Below are positions 7,809-15,486 of a DNA stretch of 19,952 bases, piece by piece. The DNA is from DATJLQ01 sp035509415 (GTDB lineage: Bacteria > Pseudomonadota > Alphaproteobacteria > JACZXZ01). Below the pieces are notes generated by a model that saw only the letters and a list, made by a program, of their open reading frames with translations, ran no database searches and was not told the origin of the DNA. Where the stretch lies: the NCBI GenBank assembly GCA_035509415.1, contig DATJLQ010000133.1, forward strand, positions 1-19,952. The letters are read 5' to 3'. Each line of letters starts with the position of its first letter. The stretch's first letter is position 1. Position numbers and translations under genes: made by a program.

Positions 7809-8741
7809 ATGCGGGTCGTGGTGGCGGGTTTGGGAGTCCAGGGCAACAAGCGGCGCCGGATCGCGGGTCCGGACGTGGTCGCCGTGGTCGATCCGGTCAA
7901 TCCGGAGGCGACCTACCGGTCGATCGAGCAGGTGCCGCTCGGCGACTACGACGCCGTCCTCGCCTGCATCCCGGACGAGCCCAAGGTCGCCATGCTCGGC
8001 TACCTGCTCGGCCACGGCAAGCACGTGCTGGTCGAGAAACCCCTCTGGGCGGAGAGCGAGGCGGAAATCCGGGCGCTCGAGGCGAGCGCGCGGACGCATC
8101 GCGCCGTCTGCTACACGGCCTACAATCACCATTTCGAGCCGCACTACGCGCGCATGCGCGAGATCGTCGCCTCGGGCGAGCTCGGCGAGATCTATCATTG
8201 CCGCATGTTCTACGGCAACGGCACCGCGCGCCTGGTGCGCGATTCCGACTGGCGCGACAGCGGGAGCGGCGTGCTCGCGGACCTCGGCTCCCATCTCCTC
8301 GATACCGCGCGCTTCTGGTTCGGCGATATCGGCGACGATTTCCGCGTGATCTCGAGCCGCGCGTTCGAGAACCGGGCACCCGACCACGTCGTCATCGGCT
8401 CGTCCGGCGGCCGGCCCCAGATCGAGCTCGAAATGACGCTCTTGAGCTGGCGCAATCATTTCACCTGCGACATTTTCGCAGAGAAGGGCTCGGCCCATAT
8501 CCGCTCGCTGTGCAAATGGGGACCGTCCTCGCTCACGCTCCGGACCCGCGTGCTGCCGAGCGGCCGCCCGCCCGAGGAAACCGTGACGCTGACCCAGGAA
8601 GATCCGACCTGGGCGCTCGAATACGCCCATTTCAAGACGCTCTGCGCGAGCGGGCGCGCGACCGATCTTGCGAACGACATCTGGCTTCACGGATTGCTGC
8701 GCCGCCTGGGCGAGACGGCGATCGAGCGGGCGCGCCGATGA
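7809..8741 (+). CDS. Gfo/Idh/MocA-family oxidoreductase
   Basis: A 310-residue NAD(P)-dependent oxidoreductase acting on a sugar or nucleotide sugar. The N-terminal Rossmann motif is MRVVVAGLGVQGNKRRRI (residues 1-18). The family's Glu-Lys-Pro is in HVLVEKPLW (Glu76, Lys77 catalytic). The second conserved block DLGSHLLD (Asp158, His162) is intact. The length is at the short end for the family. The start could be GTG 7788, which overlaps the previous stop as GTGA, or ATG 7809. I chose ATG because it begins exactly at beta-1 and has GGCAGG about ten bases upstream. Family members make 3-keto sugars used by DegT-type aminotransferases, and such an aminotransferase is encoded downstream, so this pairing is a reasonable inference. 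Confidence 0.88.
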   Translation: MRVVVAGLGVQGNKRRRIAGPDVVAVVDPVNPEATYRSIEQVPLGDYDAVLACIPDEPKVAMLGYLLGHGKHVLVEKPLWAESEAEIRALEASARTHRAVCYTAYNHHFEPHYARMREIVASGELGEIYHCRMFYGNGTARLVRDSDWRDSGSGVLADLGSHLLDTARFWFGDIGDDFRVISSRAFENRAPDHVVIGSSGGRPQIELEMTLLSWRNHFTCDIFAEKGSAHIRSLCKWGPSSLTLRTRVLPSGRPPEETVTLTQEDPTWALEYAHFKTLCASGRATDLANDIWLHGLLRRLGETAIERARR

Positions 8742-10036
8742 CCCGCCCCACCGTCGGCTTCGCCGGCCTCACCCATCTCGGTCTGGTTTCGTCGATCGCG
8801 GCCGCGGCGCAGGGCTTCGCCGTGATCGGCTACGACGCGGACACGACGCGCGTGCGGGGGATCGTCGCGGGGAAGCTGCCGGTGGTCGAGCCCGGCCTCG
8901 ACGAGCTCGCGCACGTCCACGGCGCGCGCCTGCGCATCACCGACCGAAGCGCCGAGCTCGCGGCGTGCGACATCGTCTATATCGCGACCGACGTGCCGAC
9001 CGACGATCGCGGCCAAAGCGACCTCAAGGGCATCGCCGAGCTCATCGAGCGCGTGACGCCGGTCCTCGGCCCCGCGGCGCTCTTGGTGGTGCTGTGCCAG
9101 GTCCCGCCGGGCTTCACGCGCGCCCTCGCCTTCCCGAAGGCGCGGCTCTTCTACCAGGTCGAGACGCTGGTGTTCGGCCGCGCGGTCGAGCGCGCCCTCA
9201 AGCCCGAGCGCTTCATCGTCGGCATGGCCGATCCCGCGGCGGCGTTGCCGCCGTCCCTCGCCGCGTTCCTCGGCGCCTTCGGCTGTCCGATCCTGCCGAT
9301 GCGCTACGAAAGCGCCGAGCTCGCCAAGATTTCGATCAATTGCTGTTTGGTCGCGTCCGTGACGGTCGCCAACACGCTGGCCGAACTGTCCGAGCGGGTC
9401 GGCGCCGACTGGTCCGAGATCGCGCCCGCGCTCAAGCTCGACCGGCGCATCGGCGCTTATTCTTATCTCGCCCCCGGCCTCGGCATCGCGGGCGGCAATC
9501 TCGAGCGCGATCTCGCGACCGTCCTGCGCATCGCGGGCGAGACCGGGGCCGAGGCGAGCCTGATCGAGGCGTTCCTGCGCAACAGCCGGCACCGGCGCGA
9601 CTGGGCGCTCCACGCGCTTCACGACGCGGTCCTCGCGCGCAAGCCGGATGCCGCGATCGGCGTGCTCGGCCTCGCCTACAAGGAAAACACCCATTCGACC
9701 AAGAACTCGCCCTCGCTCGCGCTCATCGAGGCGCTGGCCCCCTGGCGCGTCAAGGTCTTCGACCCGGTAGTTCCGGCCTCGGCCGCCGCGGGCGGCCATG
9801 TCGCCGGCGCCGCCTCGGCGTACGAGGCGGCGCGCGATGCGGACGCGCTCGCGATCATGACGCCGTGGCCCGAATTCCGCGCGCTCGATCCCGCCAGGCT
9901 CGCGCGCGTCATGGCGGGCCGCGTGCTCCTCGATCCTTTCCGCGTCCTCGACGAGGCTGCCGCAAAAGCGGCGGGGCTCGATTATTTGACGCTCGGCGCA
10001 CCACCGGCGGCGACGGGGGCTCTCACCCATGCTTGA
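8738..10036 (+). CDS. UDP-glucose/GDP-mannose dehydrogenase-like protein lacking the catalytic cysteine
   Basis: A 432-residue protein with the three-domain layout of nucleotide-sugar 6-dehydrogenases: NAD-binding N-domain, central helical dimer domain (SAELAKISIN, Lys197 and Asn201 kept), and a C-terminal UDP-binding domain (GLAYKENTHSTKNSPS, 311-326). Key residues differ. The family Cys in 'GGSCFPKD' is Asn254 (AGGNLERD). The 'PEFLREG' loop reads VETLVFG (141-147), losing the second Glu. The middle Gly of GxGxxG is Thr (GLTHLGL, 10-16). Without the Cys, the usual two-step oxidation to a uronic acid is not expected. It may do a single oxidation, act on another substrate, or bind only. It overlaps the previous gene by ATGA and the next by eight bases. 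Confidence 0.87.
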   Translation: MTRPTVGFAGLTHLGLVSSIAAAAQGFAVIGYDADTTRVRGIVAGKLPVVEPGLDELAHVHGARLRITDRSAELAACDIVYIATDVPTDDRGQSDLKGIAELIERVTPVLGPAALLVVLCQVPPGFTRALAFPKARLFYQVETLVFGRAVERALKPERFIVGMADPAAALPPSLAAFLGAFGCPILPMRYESAELAKISINCCLVASVTVANTLAELSERVGADWSEIAPALKLDRRIGAYSYLAPGLGIAGGNLERDLATVLRIAGETGAEASLIEAFLRNSRHRRDWALHALHDAVLARKPDAAIGVLGLAYKENTHSTKNSPSLALIEALAPWRVKVFDPVVPASAAAGGHVAGAASAYEAARDADALAIMTPWPEFRALDPARLARVMAGRVLLDPFRVLDEAAAKAAGLDYLTLGAPPAATGALTHA

Positions 10037-10910
10037 GCATACGCTTCCCGAGGCCAAGGTGCCGAGCCGCGTCGTCATCGTCGGCGCGGGCGGTTTCGTC
10101 GGCGGCGCCGTGCGCCGCAACCTCGAGGCACGCGGCGTCCCGACCCTCGCCCTCACGCGCGCCGAGATCGATCTCCTCGCTCCGGATGCCGCGGCGAAGC
10201 TCGCGCCGCTTCTGCGCCCGACCGACAGCGTCCTGTTCGTTTCGGCCCTCGCGCCGACCCGCACGGCCGCGATGCTGGTCGACAATCTGCGTATGGCGGC
10301 GGCCGTCGCGCAGGCGCTCGCGACGCAGCCGGTCGCCCATCTCGTCTATATCAGCTCGGACGCGGTCTATGCCGACGATGCCAACCCGGTGACCGAGCGC
10401 TCCTGCTGCCAGCCCTCGAGCTTGCATGGCGTCATGCATCTCGCGCGCGAGGTCGTGCTGCGCACCACGCTCAAGCTGCCGCTCGCGATCCTGCGCCCGA
10501 CGCTCCTTTACGGGGCGCGCGATCCCCATAACGGCTATGGACCGAACCGGTTCCTGCGTCTCGCGGCGAAAGGCGAGGCGATCGCGCTGTTCGGCGAGGG
10601 CGAGGAGATGCGCGATCACGTCGCGATCGACGACGTCGCGGCGTTGGTGTGTGCGGTGCTCGACCGGCGCAGCATTGGCGTGCTCAACATCGCGACCGGC
10701 CGCTCGGTCTCGTTCCGCGCCATCGCCGAGAAGGCGGTGGCGCTCGCGGGCGGCGGCGCGTCGGTGCGCGGAACGCCGCGCCAGAATCCCGTCACGCACC
10801 GGCACTTCGACATCGCCGATTGCCTGAAGGCGTTCCCGTCCTTCCACTACCTTCCGCTCGAGGACGGCATGCGCCGTGCGGCCGAGCAAGGCATGGAGCC
10901 GGCCCGATGA
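10029..10910 (+). CDS. SDR-family protein with HxxxH replacing YxxxK
   Basis: A 293-residue extended-SDR protein. The glycine motif VGAGGFVGG (18-26) and the mid-strand ISSDAVY (Ser109/110) are present, as are the later blocks ILRPTLLYGARDPHNGYGPN and DHVAIDDVAAL typical of sugar epimerase/reductases. At the catalytic position, where Tyr-x3-Lys is expected, the sequence is HGVMH (His133, His137), followed by LARE as in relatives. The codons are CAT in both places, so this is not an ambiguous base. The protein may use a different proton donor, work as a binding or regulatory partner, or be inactive. The ATG at 10029 overlaps the previous stop by eight bases; its own stop overlaps the methyltransferase start. 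Confidence 0.85.
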   Translation: MLEHTLPEAKVPSRVVIVGAGGFVGGAVRRNLEARGVPTLALTRAEIDLLAPDAAAKLAPLLRPTDSVLFVSALAPTRTAAMLVDNLRMAAAVAQALATQPVAHLVYISSDAVYADDANPVTERSCCQPSSLHGVMHLAREVVLRTTLKLPLAILRPTLLYGARDPHNGYGPNRFLRLAAKGEAIALFGEGEEMRDHVAIDDVAALVCAVLDRRSIGVLNIATGRSVSFRAIAEKAVALAGGGASVRGTPRQNPVTHRHFDIADCLKAFPSFHYLPLEDGMRRAAEQGMEPAR

Positions 10911-11563
10911 AGGAAGTCAACCTCTTGAGCAAGCTCCCGCGCGGCAAGCGCAACGTGAATGCGCGCGCCGAGGCGAAGACCCAGGACATCATCGACATCT
11001 CGCGCCAGTACGGCGCGCTCTATTTCGACGGGCCGCGCACCTACGGCTACGGCGGCTATCGCTACGACGGGCGTTGGGTCCCGGTCGCGCACGACATCGT
11101 CGCCCATTTCGGCCTCAAGCCCGGCGACCGCATTCTCGACGTGGGATGCGCCAAGGGCTTCCTGGTCAAGGACCTCCTGAAGGCGTGCCCCGGCCTCGAG
11201 GCGTTCGGCCTCGACGTCTCGGAATACGCGCTCACCCATTGCGAGCCCGAGGTGGTCGGGCGGCTCCATCTCGGAACCGCATCCAGGCTGCCGTTCCCGG
11301 ACCGCAGCTTCAACGCCGTCATCTCGCTCAACACGATCCACAATTTCGAGCGCGCCGAGGCGATCACCGCCTTGCGCGAGATCGAGCGCCTGGCGCCCGG
11401 CCGCGCCTTCGTCCAGGTCGATTCCTACCGCACGCCGGAGCAGAAGGCGCTGTTCGAGGAATGGGTGCTGACGGCGAAGTTCCACGATTATCCCGATGGT
11501 TGGCTGGCATTGTTTCGGGAGGCGGGATACACCGGCGATTACTACTGGACGATCATTGAGTAA
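10907..11563 (+). CDS. Class I SAM-dependent methyltransferase
   Basis: A 218-residue class I methyltransferase. Motif I is ILDVGCAKGFLVKDL (76-90), followed by an acidic residue in GLDVSEYA and the post-motif RLPFPDRSFNAVISLNTIHN. The N-terminal part contains an aromatic/glycine-rich stretch, DGPRTYGYGGYRYDGRW (41-57), that may shape the substrate pocket. In a nucleotide-sugar cluster it most likely O-, N- or C-methylates the sugar or caps the glycan; methyl capping is known to control length in some Wzt-exported O-antigens, but nothing here proves that role. The ATG at 10907 overlaps the preceding stop as ATGA. The in-frame sequence further upstream is a shadow of the SDR gene. Confidence 0.88.
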   Translation: MKEVNLLSKLPRGKRNVNARAEAKTQDIIDISRQYGALYFDGPRTYGYGGYRYDGRWVPVAHDIVAHFGLKPGDRILDVGCAKGFLVKDLLKACPGLEAFGLDVSEYALTHCEPEVVGRLHLGTASRLPFPDRSFNAVISLNTIHNFERAEAITALREIERLAPGRAFVQVDSYRTPEQKALFEEWVLTAKFHDYPDGWLALFREAGYTGDYYWTIIE

Positions 11564-11710
11564 GCGCTTAAACAGACTCGCCCCGCCCGGGCACGCGGCG
11601 CCGGCCGGCCTGTCCCGGCGCGTGGAGTGCGTGGGGTGTCGCGCGGACAATGGAGCCGCGCCGCGCCGGAATTCCACGCCAGCCACGGGGCGCGAGGGGG
11701 AGTGCTTCGC
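11564..11710 (+). other. Intergenic gap before the split transketolase
   Basis: A 147-base gap breaks the otherwise overlapping gene series. I see GC-rich inverted repeats (for example around GGCGCCGGCCGGCC at about 11598) and no T-run, and no clear promoter. An internal promoter for the second half of the cluster would most likely lie here. Confidence 0.25.
11695..11702 (+). promoter_or_regulatory. Ribosome binding site of the transketolase N-terminal subunit
   Basis: AGGGGGAG ends eight bases before the ATG at 11711. It supports that start over the in-frame codons further upstream and is one of the strongest Shine-Dalgarno matches in the window. Confidence 0.65.
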
Positions 11711-12544
11711 ATGAGCGCAGAGATGCGGCTGAATTCCTTCGACGTTGCGGCGGCGCGCCGGCGCTGCCTCAAATTCCGCAAGCGCATCCTCGACGTCTCC
11801 CAGCAGGTCTCCGCCCTCCATATCGGCTCGGCCTATTCCTGCACCGAGATCGTCGACTGTATCTATCACGGCCTCATGCGGCGAGCACCCGACGGCACGT
11901 CGCCCGACACGTTCGTGATGTCGAAGGGCCATGGCTGCATGATCCAGTACGCGATCCTCGAGGACCTGGGCGTGCTCGGCCGCGCGGACATGGACGCCTA
12001 CTGCAAGCCCAACGGCGTGCTCGGTTGCCACCCCGACTACGGCAATCCGGGCATCGAGGCCTCGACCGGCTCGCTCGGCCACGGGCTTTCCATGTCGGTC
12101 GGCATGGCGCTCGCCGAGCGCGGACGCGGCACCGGCGGCGTCATCTACGTCGTGCTCAGCGACGGCGAGGTGCAGGAAGGCTCGACCTGGGAAGCGATCC
12201 TGATGGCGTCCTCGCTCGGGCTCGACAACGTCATCGCCTTCGTCGACAACAACGACTTCCAGAGCCTCGGGCGCACGTCGGAGACCCATCCCTCCTTCTA
12301 TCCCTTGACCGACAAGTTCGCGGCGTTCGGCTGGGAGACGGTCGAGGTCGACGGGCACGATGCCGGCGCCATCTTCCGCGCGGTCACGACGCGGCGCGGC
12401 GGGAAGCCCTTCATGCTGGTCGCGAAGACCGTCAAGGGCAAGGGCGTGAGCTACATGGAGAACGTGCCGATCTGGCACTACCGCTCGCCCAACCCGAAGG
12501 AATACGCGCAAGCGCTCGCCGAGCTGGAGGCGGCCACGTCATGA
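11711..12544 (+). CDS. Transketolase-like enzyme, N-terminal (ThDP pyrophosphate-binding) subunit
   Basis: A 277-residue protein equal to the first third of transketolase. The family's substrate/cofactor residues are visible in ALHIGSAYSCTEI (His37), SKGHG (71-75) and STGSLGHGL. The thiamin-diphosphate motif runs from SDGEVQEGSTWE (150-161) to DNN (179-181). Transketolases move a two-carbon ketol unit between sugar phosphates. Split transketolases are common in sugar and secondary-metabolite clusters rather than in central metabolism, which usually has one chain of over 600 residues. The C-terminal subunit follows with an ATGA overlap, so a 1:1 complex is expected. Two carbons could be added to or removed from a ketose phosphate destined for this glycan; the substrate is not readable. 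Confidence 0.92.
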   Translation: MSAEMRLNSFDVAAARRRCLKFRKRILDVSQQVSALHIGSAYSCTEIVDCIYHGLMRRAPDGTSPDTFVMSKGHGCMIQYAILEDLGVLGRADMDAYCKPNGVLGCHPDYGNPGIEASTGSLGHGLSMSVGMALAERGRGTGGVIYVVLSDGEVQEGSTWEAILMASSLGLDNVIAFVDNNDFQSLGRTSETHPSFYPLTDKFAAFGWETVEVDGHDAGAIFRAVTTRRGGKPFMLVAKTVKGKGVSYMENVPIWHYRSPNPKEYAQALAELEAATS

Positions 12545-13461
12545 GAAACAGCTTCGCCGAGGCGCTTTACAAGGGCGCGCAAGCCAATCCGGACGTCTAT
12601 GTGGTGGTGGCCGACATTTCGCCCGCCGGCAGCATGGGGAAGTTCCGCGACCAGTATCCCGAGCGCTTCATCAACGTCGGCGTCGCCGAGCAGAGCATGA
12701 TCGGGATCTGCGCGGGCTTGGCGCTCAAGGGGTGTCAGCCCTTCGCCTATACCATCGCGACCTTCTCGCTCTACCGGCCGTTCGAGATGGTGCGCGACGA
12801 TCTCTGCTATCAAAACCTGCCGGTGACCGTGGTCGGCATGGGCGCGGGCGTCATCTACTCGACGCTCGGCGGCACCCACCACACGCAGGAGGACATCGCG
12901 ATCGCGGGCGCGCTGCCGAACATGCAGATCATCGCCCCCTGCGATCCCGCCGAATGCACCGAGGCGACGCTCCACTGCGCTGAGCAGAGGCGCGGGCCGG
13001 TCTATCTCCGGCTCGGGAAGGCGGGCGAGCCGGTCTATACCGACAAGGCGGTCGATCCCTGGATTTTCGGCCGGCTGCGCTACATCCGGCGCGGCAGCGA
13101 CGTCTGCATCCTGAGCTACGGCATCATCATGCAGAAGGCGATGCAGCTCGCCGAGCGGTTCGCGGCCCAAGGCAAATCGGTCTCGGTGGTGTCTTGCCAC
13201 ACGCTCAAGCCGCTCGACGTCGACGGCATCGCCGCGGCGCTCCACCGCCATCGCCAGGTGATCGTCATCGAGGAGCACGCGCCCGAGGGCGGCCTCGCCT
13301 CGCGCACCAAGGAAATCGCGTGGGACACCAAGGCGCCGTGCCGGCTCGACACCTTCACGCTCAAGGACGCCTTCATCCACAATTACGGCAGCCACGACGA
13401 TCTGCTCGCCGCGCACGGCCTCGATCTCGCGCGCATCGCCTCGATCGTGGGGGCCGCATGA
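12541..13461 (+). CDS. Transketolase-like enzyme, C-terminal (ThDP pyrimidine-binding) subunit
   Basis: A 306-residue partner of the preceding subunit, covering the pyrimidine-binding and C-terminal domains. The cofactor-activating glutamate lies in FINVGVAEQSMIGI (Glu50). An acidic residue in VVADIS, the aromatic stretch IATFSLYRPFEMVRDD, the GGTHHTQEDIAI loop, and the C-terminal ILSYG and VIEEHAPEGGL blocks all match transketolase/DXS-like C-terminal halves. The active site forms between the two subunits. Start ATG 12541 overlaps the N-subunit stop, and its own stop overlaps the aminotransferase start (ATGA), so the three proteins are translationally linked and may act on connected intermediates. 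Confidence 0.92.
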   Translation: MRNSFAEALYKGAQANPDVYVVVADISPAGSMGKFRDQYPERFINVGVAEQSMIGICAGLALKGCQPFAYTIATFSLYRPFEMVRDDLCYQNLPVTVVGMGAGVIYSTLGGTHHTQEDIAIAGALPNMQIIAPCDPAECTEATLHCAEQRRGPVYLRLGKAGEPVYTDKAVDPWIFGRLRYIRRGSDVCILSYGIIMQKAMQLAERFAAQGKSVSVVSCHTLKPLDVDGIAAALHRHRQVIVIEEHAPEGGLASRTKEIAWDTKAPCRLDTFTLKDAFIHNYGSHDDLLAAHGLDLARIASIVGAA

Positions 13462-14705
13462 GCGATCCGACCCTCGCGCACACGGCACCCGAGACGACGC
13501 GCCTCGTGATCGAGGGCGGTGCCCCGGTGCGCGCGACGCCCATGCCGCCGCGCCGCGCCCTCGGCCCGGCCGAGCTCAAGATGATCGAGCAGGCGATCGC
13601 CTATTACCGCGAGCGCAACGTCGATCCCGGCTACCAGGGCCCGTTCGAGAAGCTCTATACCGACGCCTTCGTCGCGGTCATGGGCGGCGGCCATGCGGAC
13701 GCGGTCGCGACCGGGACCTCGGCCCTCTACATCGCGGTCGCAGCGCTCGACCTCCCGAAGGGGAGCGAGGTGCTGGTGTCGCCGATCACCGATCCCGGCA
13801 CGCTCGGCGCCATCGTGCTCAACGGGCTCCGGCCGCGCCTCATGGACAGCCGGCCGGACAGCTACAATGTCGGGCTCGCGCAGTTTCTCGAGCGCGTCGG
13901 CCCCAACGTCACGGGGGCGGTGATCGTCCACGCGGCGGGTCAGGCGGTCGGCGAGATCGACGGCATCGCCGAGGCGGCGCGCGCGCGCGGCATCAGGATC
14001 GTCGAGGATTGCAGCCAGTCGCACGGCGCCAAGGTGCGCGGCCGGCCGATCGGAACCTTCGGCGACATCGCCGCGTTCTCGACCATGTACCGCAAGGCGC
14101 ACATGGCGGGGCCGTCGGGTGGCATCGTGTATGCGCGCGACCTCGAGCTGTTCCGCACGGCGCTCGCCCATGCGGATCGCGGCAAACCGCGCTGGCGCCC
14201 CGATTTCAACGACCGCGATCCCTCGACCTACCTGTTCCCGGCACTCAACCACAACACGGACGAGATTTCCTGCGCCATCGGCTGCGCGTCTCTCGCACGC
14301 CTGGACCAGACCATCGTCCGGCGCCTCGCCTTCGTGTTCGATTTCATCGCGCGCCTCGCGGACGAATCGGCCGTGTGCCGCCCCTACCGCATGTCGCCCG
14401 CGGATTCGCCCTTCTTCTATCCCGTCATCGTCGACCCCCAGGCCATCGGCTGCAGCAAGACCGAGTTCGCCGAGGCCGTGCGCGCGGAGGGGATCGACCT
14501 CAACGCCGACTACAAATACCTGGTCGCGAGCTGGCCCTACATCCGCCCCTATCTCGCGGATTCGTTCGACCCTCCCAACGCGCGCAGCATCCGCGACCGC
14601 TCGTTCAACCTTTACCTCAACGAGAATTACGGCGAGCCCGAGGCGCGCGACGCGGTCAAGGCGATCGTCAAGGTCGAGCGGCATTACGCGCGGCGGAACA
14701 GCTGA
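13458..14705 (+). CDS. DegT/DnrJ/EryC1/StrS-family PLP aminotransferase
   Basis: A 415-residue sugar aminotransferase that would convert a keto-sugar to an amino-sugar using PLP. The cofactor set is present: GTSAL phosphate-binding turn, VEDCSQSHG (Asp184, Gln187, His189) and the Schiff-base lysine in FSTMYRKAHMAGPSGG (Lys213). The Lys context differs from the usual 'HxxKxxxxGEGG', with Pro-Ser in place of Gly-Glu before the final glycines. The protein begins with an extra segment (LVIEGGAPVRATPMPP) also seen in AHBA-synthase/StsC-like branches. The start at 13458 overlaps the transketolase stop (ATGA). Likely donor of the amino group later acylated by one of the two acyltransferases encoded next. 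Confidence 0.9.
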   Translation: MSDPTLAHTAPETTRLVIEGGAPVRATPMPPRRALGPAELKMIEQAIAYYRERNVDPGYQGPFEKLYTDAFVAVMGGGHADAVATGTSALYIAVAALDLPKGSEVLVSPITDPGTLGAIVLNGLRPRLMDSRPDSYNVGLAQFLERVGPNVTGAVIVHAAGQAVGEIDGIAEAARARGIRIVEDCSQSHGAKVRGRPIGTFGDIAAFSTMYRKAHMAGPSGGIVYARDLELFRTALAHADRGKPRWRPDFNDRDPSTYLFPALNHNTDEISCAIGCASLARLDQTIVRRLAFVFDFIARLADESAVCRPYRMSPADSPFFYPVIVDPQAIGCSKTEFAEAVRAEGIDLNADYKYLVASWPYIRPYLADSFDPPNARSIRDRSFNLYLNENYGEPEARDAVKAIVKVERHYARRNS

Positions 14706-14726
14706 GGCCGGGCAGCGCCGCGCGCG

Positions 14727-14756
14727 GCCGGCGGGCTTAGGAGCCCGGCGCCCGGC
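14727..14756 (+). other. Strong imperfect hairpin in the gap after the aminotransferase gene
   Basis: GCCGG+CGGGCT (14727-14737) can pair with AGCCCG (14742-14747) and CCGGC (14752-14756) around a TAGG loop, with a four-base GCGC bulge. It lies in the 79-base gap before the acyltransferase gene. There is no T-run, so it could be an RNA-stability or attenuation element rather than a classical terminator. Confidence 0.35.
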
Positions 14757-14784
14757 ACAGAAGACGGGGAGCGGCGATCCGCCC

Positions 14785-15480
14785 ATGCGCTACCAGGACA
14801 TCTTCATCGACCGGTTCGAGAACACGACCGCGGAGCCGGTCCAGCTTCACGGCATCGTGCGCCTCAATCCGGGCGCCCGCATCATCGCCTCGACCGTGCG
14901 CGGCCCGCTCTACCTCAACCGCAACACGCAGCTCGGGCCCGATGTGGTCGCGGGCAAATACGTCGGCATGAACGAGAGCTGCTTCATCGCGCGCGCGACC
15001 ATCGGCGCGTATTGCGCAATCGGCGCGCGCACGGCGATCAATCCGTTCAATCATCCCACGGACTGGCTCAGCATCAACGAGTTCCAGTATCATCCGAACT
15101 CGTTCGACTGGGTCGACGAGTACAACGCGTTCGTCCGTCTTGCGCGCACGCCCGACATGTTCAAGCACGCGACGATCGGGAACGACGTCTGGACCGGCCA
15201 CAACGTCAACATCATGGCCGGCGTCAACGTGGGCGACGGCGCCATCGTCGCGGCGGGTGCGGTGGTGACGGCCGACGTGCCGCCCTACGCCATCGTCGCG
15301 GGCGTTCCCGCGACCGTCAAGCGCTACCGCTTCGCCGAGCCCGTCATCGAGCGCCTGTTGCGCGTCAAATGGTGGGAGCTCGAGCTCTCGCAGCTGAGCG
15401 GCCTTCCGTTCCGGGACGTCGAGCGCTGCCTCGACCTGATCGAGGACATCAAGGCGCGGTCGGCCGCGTCCAAGGAGTGA
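14785..15480 (+). CDS. Hexapeptide-repeat (left-handed beta-helix) acyltransferase
   Basis: A 231-residue acyltransferase of the VatD/CatB-like xenobiotic acyltransferase type. Imperfect hexapeptide turns are visible at GPLYLNRNTQLGPDVVAG, ARATIGAYCAIGARTAI and ATIGNDVWTGHNVNIMAG...VGDGAIVAAGAVVTADV. The loop with NPFNHPTDWLS contains the family's likely catalytic histidine. The C-terminus has a WW pair (RVKWWELEL), also typical. Such enzymes use acetyl- or acyl-CoA to modify a hydroxyl or amino group, act as trimers, and often decorate O-antigen sugars. The start is ATG 14785, after a 79-base gap; the in-frame sequence further upstream belongs to the aminotransferase region. It lies six bases before a second, unrelated acyltransferase gene. 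Confidence 0.88.
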   Translation: MRYQDIFIDRFENTTAEPVQLHGIVRLNPGARIIASTVRGPLYLNRNTQLGPDVVAGKYVGMNESCFIARATIGAYCAIGARTAINPFNHPTDWLSINEFQYHPNSFDWVDEYNAFVRLARTPDMFKHATIGNDVWTGHNVNIMAGVNVGDGAIVAAGAVVTADVPPYAIVAGVPATVKRYRFAEPVIERLLRVKWWELELSQLSGLPFRDVERCLDLIEDIKARSAASKE

Positions 15481-15486
15481 GCGACC

